Assembly: GCF_004798865.1 (NCBI RefSeq) | Contig: NW_025335438.1 | Location: 10,629,043 to 10,693,042 of the forward strand | Direction of reading: 5' to 3' | Length of the DNA: 64,000 nucleotides | Source of the DNA: Varanus komodoensis | Taxonomy: Eukaryota > Chordata > Lepidosauria > Squamata > Varanidae | The notes under the pieces: model-generated | Told to the model about the DNA's origin: nothing | The model's input: the letters and a program-made list of their open reading frames with translations, nothing else | The model's database searches: none | Made by a program: the position numbers and the translations under genes | Shown: one piece after another, positions 1 through 22,139 of the stretch | Layout: each line of letters starts with the position of its first letter | Numbering within the stretch: the stretch's first letter is position 1

Positions 1-1410
1 TATTAACTGAACTCTGATAATATTTCATATCTTCTAGATCAAGGATTCAAGCTAATTTGCCAAATTCCATTATACTGTATGTCTGCATTAAGAAGGGGGA
101 ATGAGATCTAAAACAAAAAGAATGGGATAAAAATTCCCAACGACATCAGCATATCTAAGCTTTAAAAAATTACTTCTACTCAGCCTTAGAAGAAGCATTT
201 CAGGGTTGTTGTTGTTGTTGTTGTTGTTGTTGTTAGAAAGAGGGAAAAACTATGCAAAATCTGGAAAAATACTAAACAGCTAGTGCTGGAGAACCAAAGG
301 TAAAGAGTGGCACTAGTGGTGCATTTATTCTTTAATTAGAATTTACTAAAGATACTGGCCATATTTACGCATCACTAAAGTATACCTTAGTGAAACCTGA
401 ATGGATAGGAAAAAATCTTCATTAAAACACTGGCACATAATTCCCCTCCTTTCTTTTATCCATCCACCAAGGCAAGTTCAGAGCCTTTTATATCCATTAA
501 AAAATAACCATAAATTATTATTTCATCTGGAACCAAACCTGTGCTTAATCTTAATTATGGTTAGTCTAAGCAAGCCAGGTTGAAATTGACTTGTTAAAAC
601 ATAGTTAATAATAACCACAGTTTATTGGCTCAGAGAATATGCCAACTACCCATTAAGCAAAAACAAAAACTTCCAAGTTCTATCTCCAGGCCATGTAAGA
701 AGAGATTGAAAGGGACAGAATGCAAACATTAGGCTTTTTGTGGTGCATTTTTGCATGTTCACATGACACTTAAGCTAGTCTTCTCCAGCCTGTTGCCCTT
801 AAGATGTTTCTGGCTACAGATCCTCTTTGGGTTGGGGCTAATGATAATTACAGTTCAAAAAGGCTAGAAGGCACCAGGTTGGGGGGGCACTGTACCAAGT
901 TACATTTTAGTGTGTTGTGCAAAATTGATGTATGAACTGCATGTTCAAAATAATTAAATTTATAGGATAATTTATAGGGAAATATTAATTTCCCTAAATC
1001 AATATCTTTCTACTTGCTCTTCTTTTGAGAGTCACAGCTGGGGTTGTGCAAGAATTTTGTTTCTGTGTGCAAAATATGTAAATACCTGAATGTGAGTGAA
1101 CAAAACTATGTGCACCCAGAAAATGTTTGCAAATTAGAATAACATTCACATTTGTCAAACAAGAAGTTCACAAACTTTAAAAATACAGCATTTCGCACCA
1201 TAGTTTATTAGCAAAATTTGCATAACTTTGGAAGTTTGTGAACATTTGAGATTGTTTTATGCAACTTTCACAGCTTATCACATTCATTTTGCACAATTTT
1301 TCTATTCATGGAAATCAAATAGCATTTACAAATTGAAGCATAAACAAGGAAATATGAGAATCAAGATGAATTTCACCATCACTGGTCTGCTGATCCTTAA
1401 TTATTCCTCT

Positions 1411-1489
1411 CCTTCCGTCCTTCCTTCCGTCCTTCCTTCCGTCCTTCCTTCCTTCCTTCCTTCCTTCCTTCCCTCCCTCCCTCCCTCCC
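1411..1489 (+). repeat. (CCTT)n/(CCGT)n/(CCTC)n tract
   Basis: A pure polypyrimidine tetranucleotide array whose repeat unit drifts from CCTTCCGT through CCTT to CCTC. It is intronic and polypurine/polypyrimidine, so it could form H-DNA. Confidence 0.95.
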
Positions 1490-1584
1490 ATCACAGCTTG
1501 GTCTGCCAGAATAGTTCAGTTACTTCCAAAACCTTGTGAACTATCCTGTGATTTTTTTAAAATATAAGATGGCATAGAAAAACT

Positions 1585-1605
1585 TTTAATTAATTAATTA
1601 ATTAA
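1585..1605. repeat. (AATT)n microsatellite
   Basis: Five uninterrupted AATT units within the upstream intron. Confidence 0.9.
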
Positions 1606-2348
1606 CCAAACCTCTGTGGTTTTTTAGCCAATAATTAATGGTAGGGGTAGTTGACTTGATGCCCTTCAAATGTTTGGGACTACAACTCTATCAGGATCAA
1701 TTAACATGGCCAGTAATCAGTGACGAGTTCAGATCATCTGGAAAGCAGTGCAGACAGTCTCTTATGCTTCCTTGAACCAGCAGGACAAACTGTTTATGCA
1801 ACACGGAATTTGCAGTTAAAGCAACTGGAAATGAATAAAAATGCTTCAGAATTGGGCAGGGCAGAATAGCAAACTCTACTGACTAGGCCCAATCCAGATA
1901 TGACTGTTTTTCTGTTTCCAGCCTTGCTTTAGGCAGTGCTAATTTCCTTTTGCAGAAACAGTTGGACCTATCAGTCAGTAGATGTTCAGCAACAGTAGTG
2001 GGTACTGCTCCAGGTTGCCTAGGCCTATCATAAAGTAGCTACAAAATTAAGGTTTTGGAAAATGTGGAACATTTTTCATAGAGGAAGTTTTGATACATGG
2101 AAAAGGGCATGTTACGATAGAAGAAGTGAAAGAGGAACATGACTACAAGCAAGAGAACTGTGTTGATATGGATGCCCACAAATTCTCAGAAGTACAATGG
2201 CATGCTCATTGGTACCCATGCCTACCCCTTTCCCCCCCATTTTTGAGTTCTAGCACCATTTCAAAATTTGCTACAAATACTTTTGGGAATGTATTGTTAA
2301 ATTACTTTCATCAATTAAAGGATATTTTGGTTCACATTTCTTGTATAG

Positions 2349-13753
<11,405 letters not shown>

Positions 13754-15197
13754 CTTTGCTGCAGTTACACCCTTGTCTGGCCGCATTTGATGAGATGGCT
13801 GGCTAGCAGGAACCATCAGCCGCCACTTTGAACTAACAAGGGAGGAGATGAAAATTCACCTTTACCACAGCCATCCAGAGATGGCAATGAAAGCATCTTA
13901 GCAAGAAACATGTGAGTGCTTGATGACTGTCCCAACTAGTCCCCTCTACCTCAATTACCCAAGTTAGTCAACAGCTACTTGGTTGCATAATGCTGCCAAG
14001 ATCTTCCCTACCTCAGAGCCGTTTCCTGGTGGCTTTTTCCTCCCCTGTCAATCATTCTGCAGCAGTGGCTGGTGGTTCCTGCTGGAAAGTCTTCCTAGTG
14101 GCCACTGCCAACTTTACCAAAACTCATCTCAGACAGTATATTTCTATATCAACCATTCTTGCTTTAGACATTCATTTTAGCACGGGTATAACTGCAATGG
14201 CATTTGCATCCTGTATAAGAAGATATTGCCATGTAAAGGTTGTATGAAATTGTATGAAACACAGTAACTTAGCTTCTTAGCTCTGTCTTTATTCACATGT
14301 AGCACAGGTATGAAAGACAGCAGCTTTACTGATATTCAGGCCAAACTAGCCTGAAGACAAATAAATTGCTTTGGAATGAAGATTAGCAATCATCTAATGT
14401 GGCAAATATTCTTAAAGAACAGCCCTCTGCATTGTGTTGTCTTCCAGATGTGCTAAACTCCAAAATTCCCTCTCTCTACAGAATGTTCCAGGCATTTTAG
14501 TATGTATCAGTTAGCTATGCAATGCAATGCAATGCTTCTTGTTAATTTCAAGAGTGTGTTTTATGAAAAGTAAACAAAATAATAGTAATTAATGAATAAT
14601 GAGTAAATACTAATGAGTGAAATAATAGCAGTGAATGAAACAAAAGGAACAATACTCATTTCTTCTATTTGTATTGTCATTGTAACAAATCAGAAACTGA
14701 TGTTCAGCAACTAAAACAAATGCACTTCCCTAGCTAAAATGGTAAGGGCCTCTTGACATTGTCTGGGAGGTTATAGGTTTTTGTTTTTCCGTTTTGCTGA
14801 GCCAGCTTTGGGATCCTGCAGTTTCAGACCTGGGACCCTGAGCCCTGCACACTGACAAACAATACAAAGAGAATTGCACTGACTGCTTCCCACTAGTGCA
14901 ACTGGAGAGGGGAAAAACAGGAGAGGAGTTTGGGAGAGGAGGAGGCTGAGGCCAAGGGCTTAATACCAATTACTGTTAGCTCCCCAGTCAGCTTTCCTCC
15001 CGCTCCCTGATACCTTATCCAGATAGCTGAAAATGTCCACCGAGACAGAATACAGAGTGAAAGGTGTGGCAACAGCAGAGTTCAACTCTGCCACAGCTCA
15101 CGGCTTCCATTGGATGCCTGTATACTTCCAAGTTCAGAGGCTTCCATGCATCTGCATGGGGTGATTAGATTGCACCCCACTAGTGCAACCCAATGTA

Positions 15198-15260
15198 CCT
15201 GTGCTCAGAAATAAATTCCATTAAATTCAGCAGGAGTTACTCTCAGGTAAGTGTGCATAG
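15198..15260. repeat. Dispersed squamate-type repeat (palindromic, degraded)
   Basis: Contains CTCAGAAATAAATTCC and ACTCTCAGGTAAGTGTGCAT. Related copies occur near 3415-3478, 18785-18920, 28562-28606, 36286-36350 and 41417-41470. The two halves are roughly inverted copies of one another. Family name not assigned. Confidence 0.5.
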
Positions 15261-15387
15261 CAGCCTTCCTCAGTACAGTGCTCCCTGGATGGTTTGGATT
15301 ACAACTTCCAGCATCCTTGATCTTTCTGCAGGGGGTGATAGAAGCTGAAGTCTAAAACTCATGGAAGGTACCAGGTTGGGAAGGCTG
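15261..15387. repeat. Palindromic non-autonomous element (CAGCCTTCC...GGAAGGCTG)
   Basis: It begins CAGCCTTCC and ends GGGAAGGCTG; the internal halves (GGATTACAACTTCCAGCA and AGCTGAAGTCTAAAACTC) are degraded inverted copies. Candidate flanking duplications, GTGCATAG and GTGTACTG, match at 5 of 8 positions. Other degraded copies or half-copies: about 787-890, 1640-1712, 13145-13225, 18628-18722, 19943-20040, 41350-41412, 43115-43200 and 44498-44555. Confidence 0.6.
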
Positions 15388-15667
15388 GTGTACTGGACTG
15401 CAGTTTAAATGTATGAAGTGAGAGGTATCTGATAACTCTAGTACAAAGGAATATGTAATTAACTTTAGGTATTATTCAGTTGAGTGATATTGTAATGCAG
15501 TTTGGTTCAAGGTTTTTCATACTTCTTTGTTTTATCATAGTATTTGGCATCTATGTACGGAACTATAAACAGTAATGTATTATGCATTGGATATAATAAT
15601 ATGACAGTCCATTGTGGCCATTATTGAGTGCTGAAATTGTGTGCATGCATGCAATTCCTCCTGTTTC

Positions 15668-15685
15668 AATAAAGGCCCTAATAAA
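15668..15685 (+). promoter_or_regulatory. Paired polyadenylation signals
   Basis: Two AATAAA hexamers start 12 bases apart and are followed within 15-30 bases by a GT-rich element (CTGTGTGAG). This is a plausible distal poly(A) signal for TRPA1. Confidence 0.4.
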
Positions 15686-15700
15686 ATTGCATTATCCTGT

Positions 15701-17096
15701 GTGAGACATTGCTTAGTTACTTCTTTTTGGAATCAGATAATGTAACTGTTACTGCCTTTAGGCATTTCCTTATTTTTCTCTGGTAATTATTGCTATTATC
15801 TGAAAGCTTAAATTTATACATCATAAAGTCAGCCATTCAGTGAGTTCTGCTCTCTTAAAATGTGTAGGGAATTTACTGTTCCAGCTCAAGAATTCCCACA
15901 GGGATGGATGATTTGAAAGTTCCCGGAAGTAAACTCTCACTGCTTTTCTGTACAACTTAATACATTAGAAAGTTTAGTGTAGCCTTCTTCCTTTGCATGA
16001 ACAAGGGAAATTTGATAAGGTTTCTCTTCCTTTGACCAACCTGCTTATAAATACTTGATTTTCCTAGTAATGCAGCCTAGGTCTGAGGTAAATTCTTTAT
16101 CCTTCTTGGCTGAACTGGGCAAAGAAACCAAGGACTCATACAATGTATGATTCCTCTTGACCTTGCTATTATAGCAGCACAGGGAGCAGAATCACAAATG
16201 CTCAGCTACAGTCTTTTCAGATTTAAGGATCCAAGTAGCTACAAATGAGATATGCTTATGCATCACATGATTAGAGCCCCATTGCACCAGCACAATTGTG
16301 TCTGGTGAAGTTAGTTTAGGAAAGTGGAAATGGTTCTTTGCAGTGTTGACAGCCCATCACAATAACACTAGAGGGCAGTGAGTGCTGGTATTTCTTGAGG
16401 GATATTATCCTAGCCATTATAACATCTGTTTGGATGAAGAACAGACTGATCGCAGTAATTTTAACAGTGAAATCAGCTACAGTTTACATTTGTACAGGCT
16501 GGTATTCCAAAGCACAAAATTCAGTGACATTTGACACTTCTAGGGAAAGTGTGTAGGAGTGCGTTCTTTACCATGTTCTGACTGGTTGGATGGAGGAGGG
16601 GTATTTTTCCTTCAAGCAAGTCATTTGGAATAGTTTGTTTTTCTGCTTTTGTCTGTTTCACTCATGAAGCAGCTGTTACAGATGCTGGGAACATGCATAA
16701 CCATCTGCAGCCTCCCCCCAGCCCCCAAAATGCATATCTGAAGTTAGCCTCAGAGCCACCGCTTGGATTTGGCCAGCACAGAACATTTCATTTGGTGGTG
16801 TTAGCAACTCTGCAAAGCTCCAAGTGGTTTGATTTCATTTTATTTACTGTGACCTAGACATAGAAGGTTCACGGCTCAGGCAAATTTACAGCAACTGTTT
16901 TTCCATCATACAGAATGATCACACAACTTGGAAATCCCCAGTACATTTGCACATCATAATAGCCCCTGGCTCTAGAATATTAGTATGGCTAGAAAAAGCG
17001 AACATTTAAAAAATGTATATTTTTTTAAGGATGGTGGAACCTTCTCAAGTCAGCACAGAAGATGCTAAGTGGCCTACTTTAGCCTCTCTTGTGTTT
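15701..17096. other. Intergenic, no gene seen
   Basis: AT-rich, low-repeat sequence after the TRPA1 3' end. I see no gene, RNA or recognisable mobile element. Confidence 0.5.
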
Positions 17097-17104
17097 CTGT
17101 ATGT

Positions 17105-17446
17105 CAGGGGTGCAGAATTCCTTTCAACCCGAGGGCTAAACTCCATTTTGGAGAAGCTCTTCCAGTGATGGACAGAGCTCAATGTAAAAGGGGTGGCTGA
17201 AATACCAAAACATACTAGCATATTTTAGCTTACTCTAACTAAACCTTTGGATAGGCATTTAAACTGTGTAGAAGGATGGAAAAAATGGGACAAAGGCTGG
17301 AAAACTAACAATCTTTTAGGAACTGGGTGAAAAGGGTGTGACAAGTGAAAGGAGGAGGGTCTTCTGGGGACCTCCAGAGGACTATTTTGAGATCCTTAGA
17401 AGAAGGGATTTGGCCACTTGCTGAGGCCTGAGGTTTGGCACCCCTG
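17105..17446. mobile_element. hAT-like non-autonomous element with 8-bp target duplication
   Basis: It starts CAGGGGTGCAGAA and ends TTTGGCACCCCTG (terminal inverted repeat CAGGGGTGC). The flanks CTGTATGT (17097-17104) and CTGTATCT (17447-17454) match at 7 of 8 positions. CAG...CTG ends with an 8-bp duplication fit the hAT superfamily. There is no transposase ORF, so it is a deletion derivative. Related sequences sit at about 24426-24723 and 53745-53975. Confidence 0.75.
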
Positions 17447-17767
17447 CTGTATCTAGTGAGATAATACTATGTTTCTCGGAGAAGATTACTGTTCTTATTT
17501 CCTCTTACTAATTTTAATTGCTTGTTTGGCTAGAATGGTGCTCCATATATTGTGCCATTGCTTAATTAATGTCTTTGCCTTGGTCTCTGCTGATAACTTT
17601 AGAGGGTGGGCAGGCTAGGCTCTAACTCCTGCATCCAACACAGGTCCCTGAATTAGTATATTTGGACAGACAGAGTAGCCCAGAGCAGGTCATCCATTTT
17701 AGAGGAAGGTTATATAGGCTGGATGATCACACTGAATGATAGTATTGTTTATGGCATTATAATTTCA

Positions 17768-18195
17768 ACATAGAATCATACAGCTGGGAAAGGCTACTTG
17801 GGCCATCAAGTGCAATCCACATTCAGTGCAAGAATCTAGTTTAAAGCATTCCTGTCCAAGTGGCTATCCAGTCTCTGCTTCAACACCTCCATCAAGGGAA
17901 AGCTCAACACCTTCCTAGGTAGTCTGTTCCATTGTCTGAATGCTCTGACTGTTAGGAAGTATCTCTTGATGTCCAACCAAAATCAACCTATCTGTAACTT
18001 AAGTATGTTGTTTTGTGTTCTTGACAATGATGTGGAACCAGTTGTGGCCTTCTTCTATACAACAAACTTTTACGTACTTACAAAGTACTATCATATCCTC
18101 CATCATCATTTTTTCAAGACTGAACATGTCCAGTTCCATCAATCTTTCCTCGTAAGACACATAAACATCTTTCTTCTGACTAGAAACATCTTCTA
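17768..18195 (-). mobile_element. CR1 LINE 3' fragment
   Basis: It starts on the plus strand with CATAGAATCATACAGCTGG, the reverse complement of the CR1 3' terminus with its ATTCTATG-type tail. It continues through antisense end-of-ORF2 sequence (AGTCTCTGCTTCAACACCTC). 5'-truncated copy of a family different from the long CR1 at 58-62 kb. Confidence 0.75.
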
Positions 18196-18450
18196 GGGGC
18201 TTAACAATTGATGGTCAACAATGGTCAGACATTCATAGCTTCTTGGGCTACATTTTCATCAGCTTGCCACTGGAACTGTCAGTTGCCACTTGTTACAACA
18301 CATCTGGACAATAGTAGGACTAAAGTGTCATTCAGGAGCAGAATTCCCTGTTCTCTCCATTTTCCATACATACCTGGGAAACCTTTCCACCCCACAACAA
18401 ATTTTATCTAAGATCAAACATTCAAGTCACAATCCTCTGCACATTTTGAC

Positions 18451-18530
18451 AGGAAAAGTCCAACACCTCCCAGTATGGTCCAGCCAGGTATAGTAACTGG
18501 GACATGCTGGGAGGTGTGGGCTTTTTTCCT
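18451..18530. repeat. Fold-back repeat, second copy
   Basis: Arm 18451-18477 (AGGAAAAGTCCAACACCTCC and on) is complementary to 18503-18530 (ending GGGCTTTTTTCCT) with a loop of about 25 bases. Same family as 8682-8738. Confidence 0.75.
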
Positions 18531-18627
18531 ATCTAAACTGATATAGCAGTGTTGCTCTGTCTTTCCTCTCCTTGCTGAAGACTTTTCTATCTTTTTGCTT
18601 GTAAAATTGAATTTCACCCGTTGATAC

Positions 18628-18722
18628 ACAAGGGGTGCTCTCCAGATGTTTTGAATTTCAGCTCCCATCAGCCTCAGCCAGCATGACATCAGTCAGGAAT
18701 GCTCAGAGGATACCAGGTTAAG
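18628..18722. repeat. Palindromic non-autonomous element, degraded copy
   Basis: Contains CTCCAGATGTTTTGAATTTC, AGCTCCCATCAGCCTCAGCC and ACCAGGTTAAGGAAGGCAGG, the signature of the family described at 15261-15387. Confidence 0.6.
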
Positions 18723-19120
18723 GAAGGCAGGTTTACAGCATACATGGATTCCAGAACACAAAACACTTCTAATGCAAGCCCATATTATATATTCAGAAGT
18801 AAGCCATATTGCTTCAATGGGAATTTTTCCCAGGTTATCAAGTTTGGATTGCAGTATGCATTATCAAGAAGTGAAACCCACTGAGTTCAATTTAACTCAC
18901 TTCTGAATAGATATGCAAAAGAATGTGTTATAAGGCTAGAATACCAAATCACACTCCCCATTGACATCAACTTTGTCATTAGCAGCTTCAGTGCTTGGGT
19001 TACTCCACTCAAAGCTGTGAGGTATAAAAGATGTAAAAATGTCTTTGTGGTAGTCTCCTGATATGGGGATGAACCCATGCAGCACAAACTCAAACCTTGG
19101 ATTACAATTAATGCCAAATT

Positions 19121-20121
19121 AGTGTGTTCTTTTCACACACCTTTGAAGATATTTCAAGCACTTTACACACAAACACAAAGCAAGCAGTCCAACATGGTAG
19201 AAGCACAACATGTAGTCTGCAGAAAGGAAACATGAGAGAGCAGCTGAGATCAAAACAGAGCTGGAGCTTCACATGATTTAAAATTCTATATGAAGAAACC
19301 TATGAGCAACAATTCAGAAATAAGCATGGAAATCAGTGGGAAAAAAGAGAAGTATAATTGAAAAGCTAACAGCAGTTAATGTAGTTTCAGGGAATCAACT
19401 ACTTTTAGGACTGAACTAGGATGCAAATGAACAATATGCATTATATAGCCTTTCCTCAGTGGCCATTTAAATGTGCATCCATTGTCAATCAAGATGAAAG
19501 AATGCTGTCATTCCAGATTCAGAAGAATAACACAGAGACATTTTTTTCCCCAAAATGAATGTAATGAATCAGCAAAAGCACAATCTTAAAATATGATTTA
19601 CTATGGAACCCACAAGAAGAAAATGAAGCCAGAACATTCAAAGGTGGATTGTGGGTAAGGAATACACAGAATGGAAGAACTGACAATGGAACCCAGCCAG
19701 TACTCTCAAAGTAGACAGCCTGTAGGGGTGGAGAACATTTACTTGACTTTCAGAGGGGATGAAGAAAAAACACATTTCTCATGAAAAGTTGAGAAAAGAA
19801 GGTGAAGCTGGGGGTGGAAGGGGCTGCCTAATTTGTACAAATATTTGAAAGCAAGCCTCCCTAGCACTTTATTGTTTGATGCATTAATTTACAGTCCATA
19901 GATAAGAGAAAGCATCTGAATCAATCAAGGTGAGAAAGCTCTTACCTCCAGATATTGTTGGACTACAACTCTGAAAATGTTGGCCATACTAACTTGGGCT
20001 TATGGGAGCTGGGGCAGAGGGAGGGGCAAGAGGTTCTCCAAGCCTGGTTGAGATTCTTTACCAAATAGCTACATAAAACTTTCTGTAGTATACAAATACC
20101 ATTTAATAAGCTGTGATCATC
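19121..20121. other. Intergenic, one degraded palindromic repeat
   Basis: No gene seen. The only recognisable item is a degraded palindromic repeat at about 19943-20040 (CTCCAGATATTGTTGGACTA). Confidence 0.5.
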
Positions 20122-20489
20122 TACAGTATATCACAGAACTGAGTAAACCCCTCACATTTTGTAAATATTATATCTTTTCATGTGACAACCCTGAAGAAAT
20201 GACACTTTGCTACAATGTAAAGTAGTGAGTATACAGCTTGTGTAACAGTGTAAATTTGCTGCCCCCTCAAATTAACTCAACACACAGCCATTAATGTCTG
20301 AACTGCTGGCAGCAAAAGTGAGTACACCCCTAAGTGAAACTGCCCAAATTGGGCATTATTAGCCATTTTCCCTCCCTGCTGTCATGTGACTCATTAGTGT
20401 TACAAGGTCTTAGGTGTGACTAGGGAGCAGGTGTGTTAAATTTGGTGTTATCGCTCTCACTCTCTCATACTGGTCACTGGAAGTTCAAC

Positions 20490-21457
20490 ATGGCACCTTA
20501 TGGCAAAGAACTTTCTGAGGATCTGAAAAAAAGAATTGTTGCTCTACATAATGATGGCCTAGGCTATAAGAAGATTGCCAAGACCCTGAAACTGAGCTGC
20601 AGCACAGCGGCCAAGACCATACAGCGGTTTAACAGGACAGGTTCCACTCAGAACAGGCCTCACCATGCTCGACCAAAGAAGTTGAGTGCACATGCTCAGC
20701 GTCATATCCAGAGGTTGACTTTGGGAAATAGACATATGAGTGCTGCCAGCATTGCTGCAGAGGTTGAAGGGGTGGTGGGTCNNNNNNNNNNNNNNNNNNN
20801 NNNNNNNNNNNNNNNNNNNNNNNNNNNNNNNNNNNNNNNNNNNNNNNNNNNNNNNNNNNNNNNNNNNNNNNNNNNNNNNNNCCATGTCCTGTGGTCAGAT
20901 GAGACCAAGATAAATTTATTTGGTTCAGATGGTGTCAAGCGTGTGTGGTGACAACCAGGTGAGGAGTACAAAGACAAGTGTGTCTTGCCTACAGTCAAGC
21001 ATGGCGGTGGGAGTGTCATGGTCTGGGGCTGCATGAGTGCTGCCGGCACTGGTGAGCTACAGTTCATTGAGGGAACCATGAATGCCAACATGTACTGTGG
21101 CATATGAAGCAGAGCATGTTCCCCTCCCTTCAGAGACTGGGCCGCAGGGCAGTATTCCAACATGATAAAGACCCCAAACACACCTCCAAGATGACCATTG
21201 CCTTGCTAAAGAAGCTGAGGGTAAAGGTGATGGACTGGCCAAGCATGTCTCCAGACCTAAACCCTATCGAGCATCTGTGGGGCATCCTGAAACAGAAGAT
21301 GGAGGAGCGCGAGGTCTCTAACATTCACCAGCTCCGTTACGTTGTCATGGAGGAGTGGAAGAGGACTCCAGAGGCAACCTGTGAATCTCTGGTGAACTCC
21401 ATGCCCAAGAGGGTTAAGGCAGTGCTGGAAAATAATGGTGGTCACACAAAATATTGA
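20490..21457 (+). pseudogene. Tc1-like transposase, broken
   Basis: The start codon at 20490 gives MAPYGKELSEDLKKRIVALH, then an HTH DNA-binding region (YKKIAKTLKLSCSTAAKTI, RPKKLSAHAQRHI). After the gap come LWSDETKINLFG (first catalytic Asp), QHDKDPKHTS (second Asp) and SPDLNPIEHLW (Glu) with the DD34E spacing of Tc1. It ends GGHTKY and TGA. Two breaks are visible: a TGA at 20949-20951 after KRVW, where the frame continues QPGEEYKDKC, and a frameshift near 21100 after NANMYC. Any open frame across the N run is a coincidence of the gap being 100 long. It cannot make active transposase as assembled. Confidence 0.9.
20782..20881. other. Assembly gap (100 N)
   Basis: Exactly 100 N, the usual placeholder for unknown length, inside the transposase. 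The collapse probably reflects many near-identical Tc1 copies in the genome. Two ORFs with long X runs are artefacts of this gap. Confidence 1.
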
Positions 21458-22139
21458 CACTTTGGGTCCAATTTGGACAGTTTCACTTAGGGGTGTACTC
21501 ACTTTTGTTGCCAGTGGTGAAGTCATTAATGGCTGTGTGTTGAGTTATTCTGAGGGGACAGCAAATTTACACTGTTATACAAGCTGCATACTCACTACTT
21601 TACATTGTAGCAAAGTGTCATTTCTTCAAGGTTGTCACATGAAAATATATAATAAAATATTTACAAAATGTGAGGGGTGTACTCACCTCTGTGATATACT
21701 GTATATAGTCCTTGTAAGAAGTGAGCAAACTATGACTTCATTTAGCATTTAATCAGAAATTTCGGGGAAAATTGGGAGTATTAAGATTTTTTCTGACTAC
21801 TGATTGGGCAATATGAATGAAATTGTTATTTACTTAGTAAATAACACCCTGGGCATTCATCTGTAAGTTTATGGCATGCTTCCCCTATGCAGTATGAGAA
21901 AACTACCTGTCAAGTGGTGGATACACAAAGCTAGTTGCAGGCAGCAGGAGCAAATTCCACTTTATTCTTATTGTCATCATCATCATGATTTGAAATAAAT
22001 GTGTGAACAATGGAAACCTACATAGTATTTTTTAAATCATGGTTGAAAAAAAGTTGTGTGCTCTTATAAAAAAGAAGAGAGAAGCAGTTGTAAAACATGG
22101 AATGGAAGCTGGACTTGGGGTAGAAGAGAAATAATATTT

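Larger units (their letters stand above)
1..2348 (+). other. TRPA1: Upstream TRPA1 intron sequence (no exon found)
   Basis: No reading frame here resembles ankyrin repeats or the early linker. It holds a (GTT)n tract at about 207-233, two degraded palindromic repeats (about 787-890 and 1640-1712), a CCTT/CCGT tract and an AATT tract. Confidence 0.6.
13754..15700 (+). other. TRPA1: Probable TRPA1 3'UTR
   Basis: Non-coding stretch after the stop codon. A first AATAAA lies at 14360-14365. Two close AATAAA motifs at 15668-15673 and 15680-15685 are followed by a TG-rich stretch, which fits a distal cleavage site near 15,700. A palindromic repeat (15261-15387) sits inside this candidate UTR. The extent is inferred; transcript data would settle which site is used. 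Confidence 0.4.
20122..21703 (+). mobile_element. Tc1-type DNA transposon, full span, inactivated, with assembly gap
   Basis: Inverted repeats of about 230 bp (20124-20354 and 21464-21701) start CAGTATATCACAGA and bound a transposase gene. TA dinucleotides at 20122-20123 and 21702-21703 are the expected target duplication. The two repeats remain very similar, so the insertion is not ancient. The element matches, as I remember it, Tc1 elements shared by teleosts and lampreys. A run of 100 N lies inside, so its true length is unknown. Confidence 0.95.

Noticed and set aside
208-233. (GTT)n tract as a BovB tail
   Set aside because: The sequence after the repeat (AGAAAGAGGG) does not match the BovB 3' end seen at the four real copies.
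1228-1539. 103-codon ORF with Pro-Ser-Leu-rich repeats
   Set aside because: The repetitive part is translation of the CCTT/CCGT microsatellite.
20433-20951. 172-codon ORF crossing the N run
   Set aside because: The frame continuity depends on the arbitrary 100-N gap. The real transposase start is the ATG at 20490.
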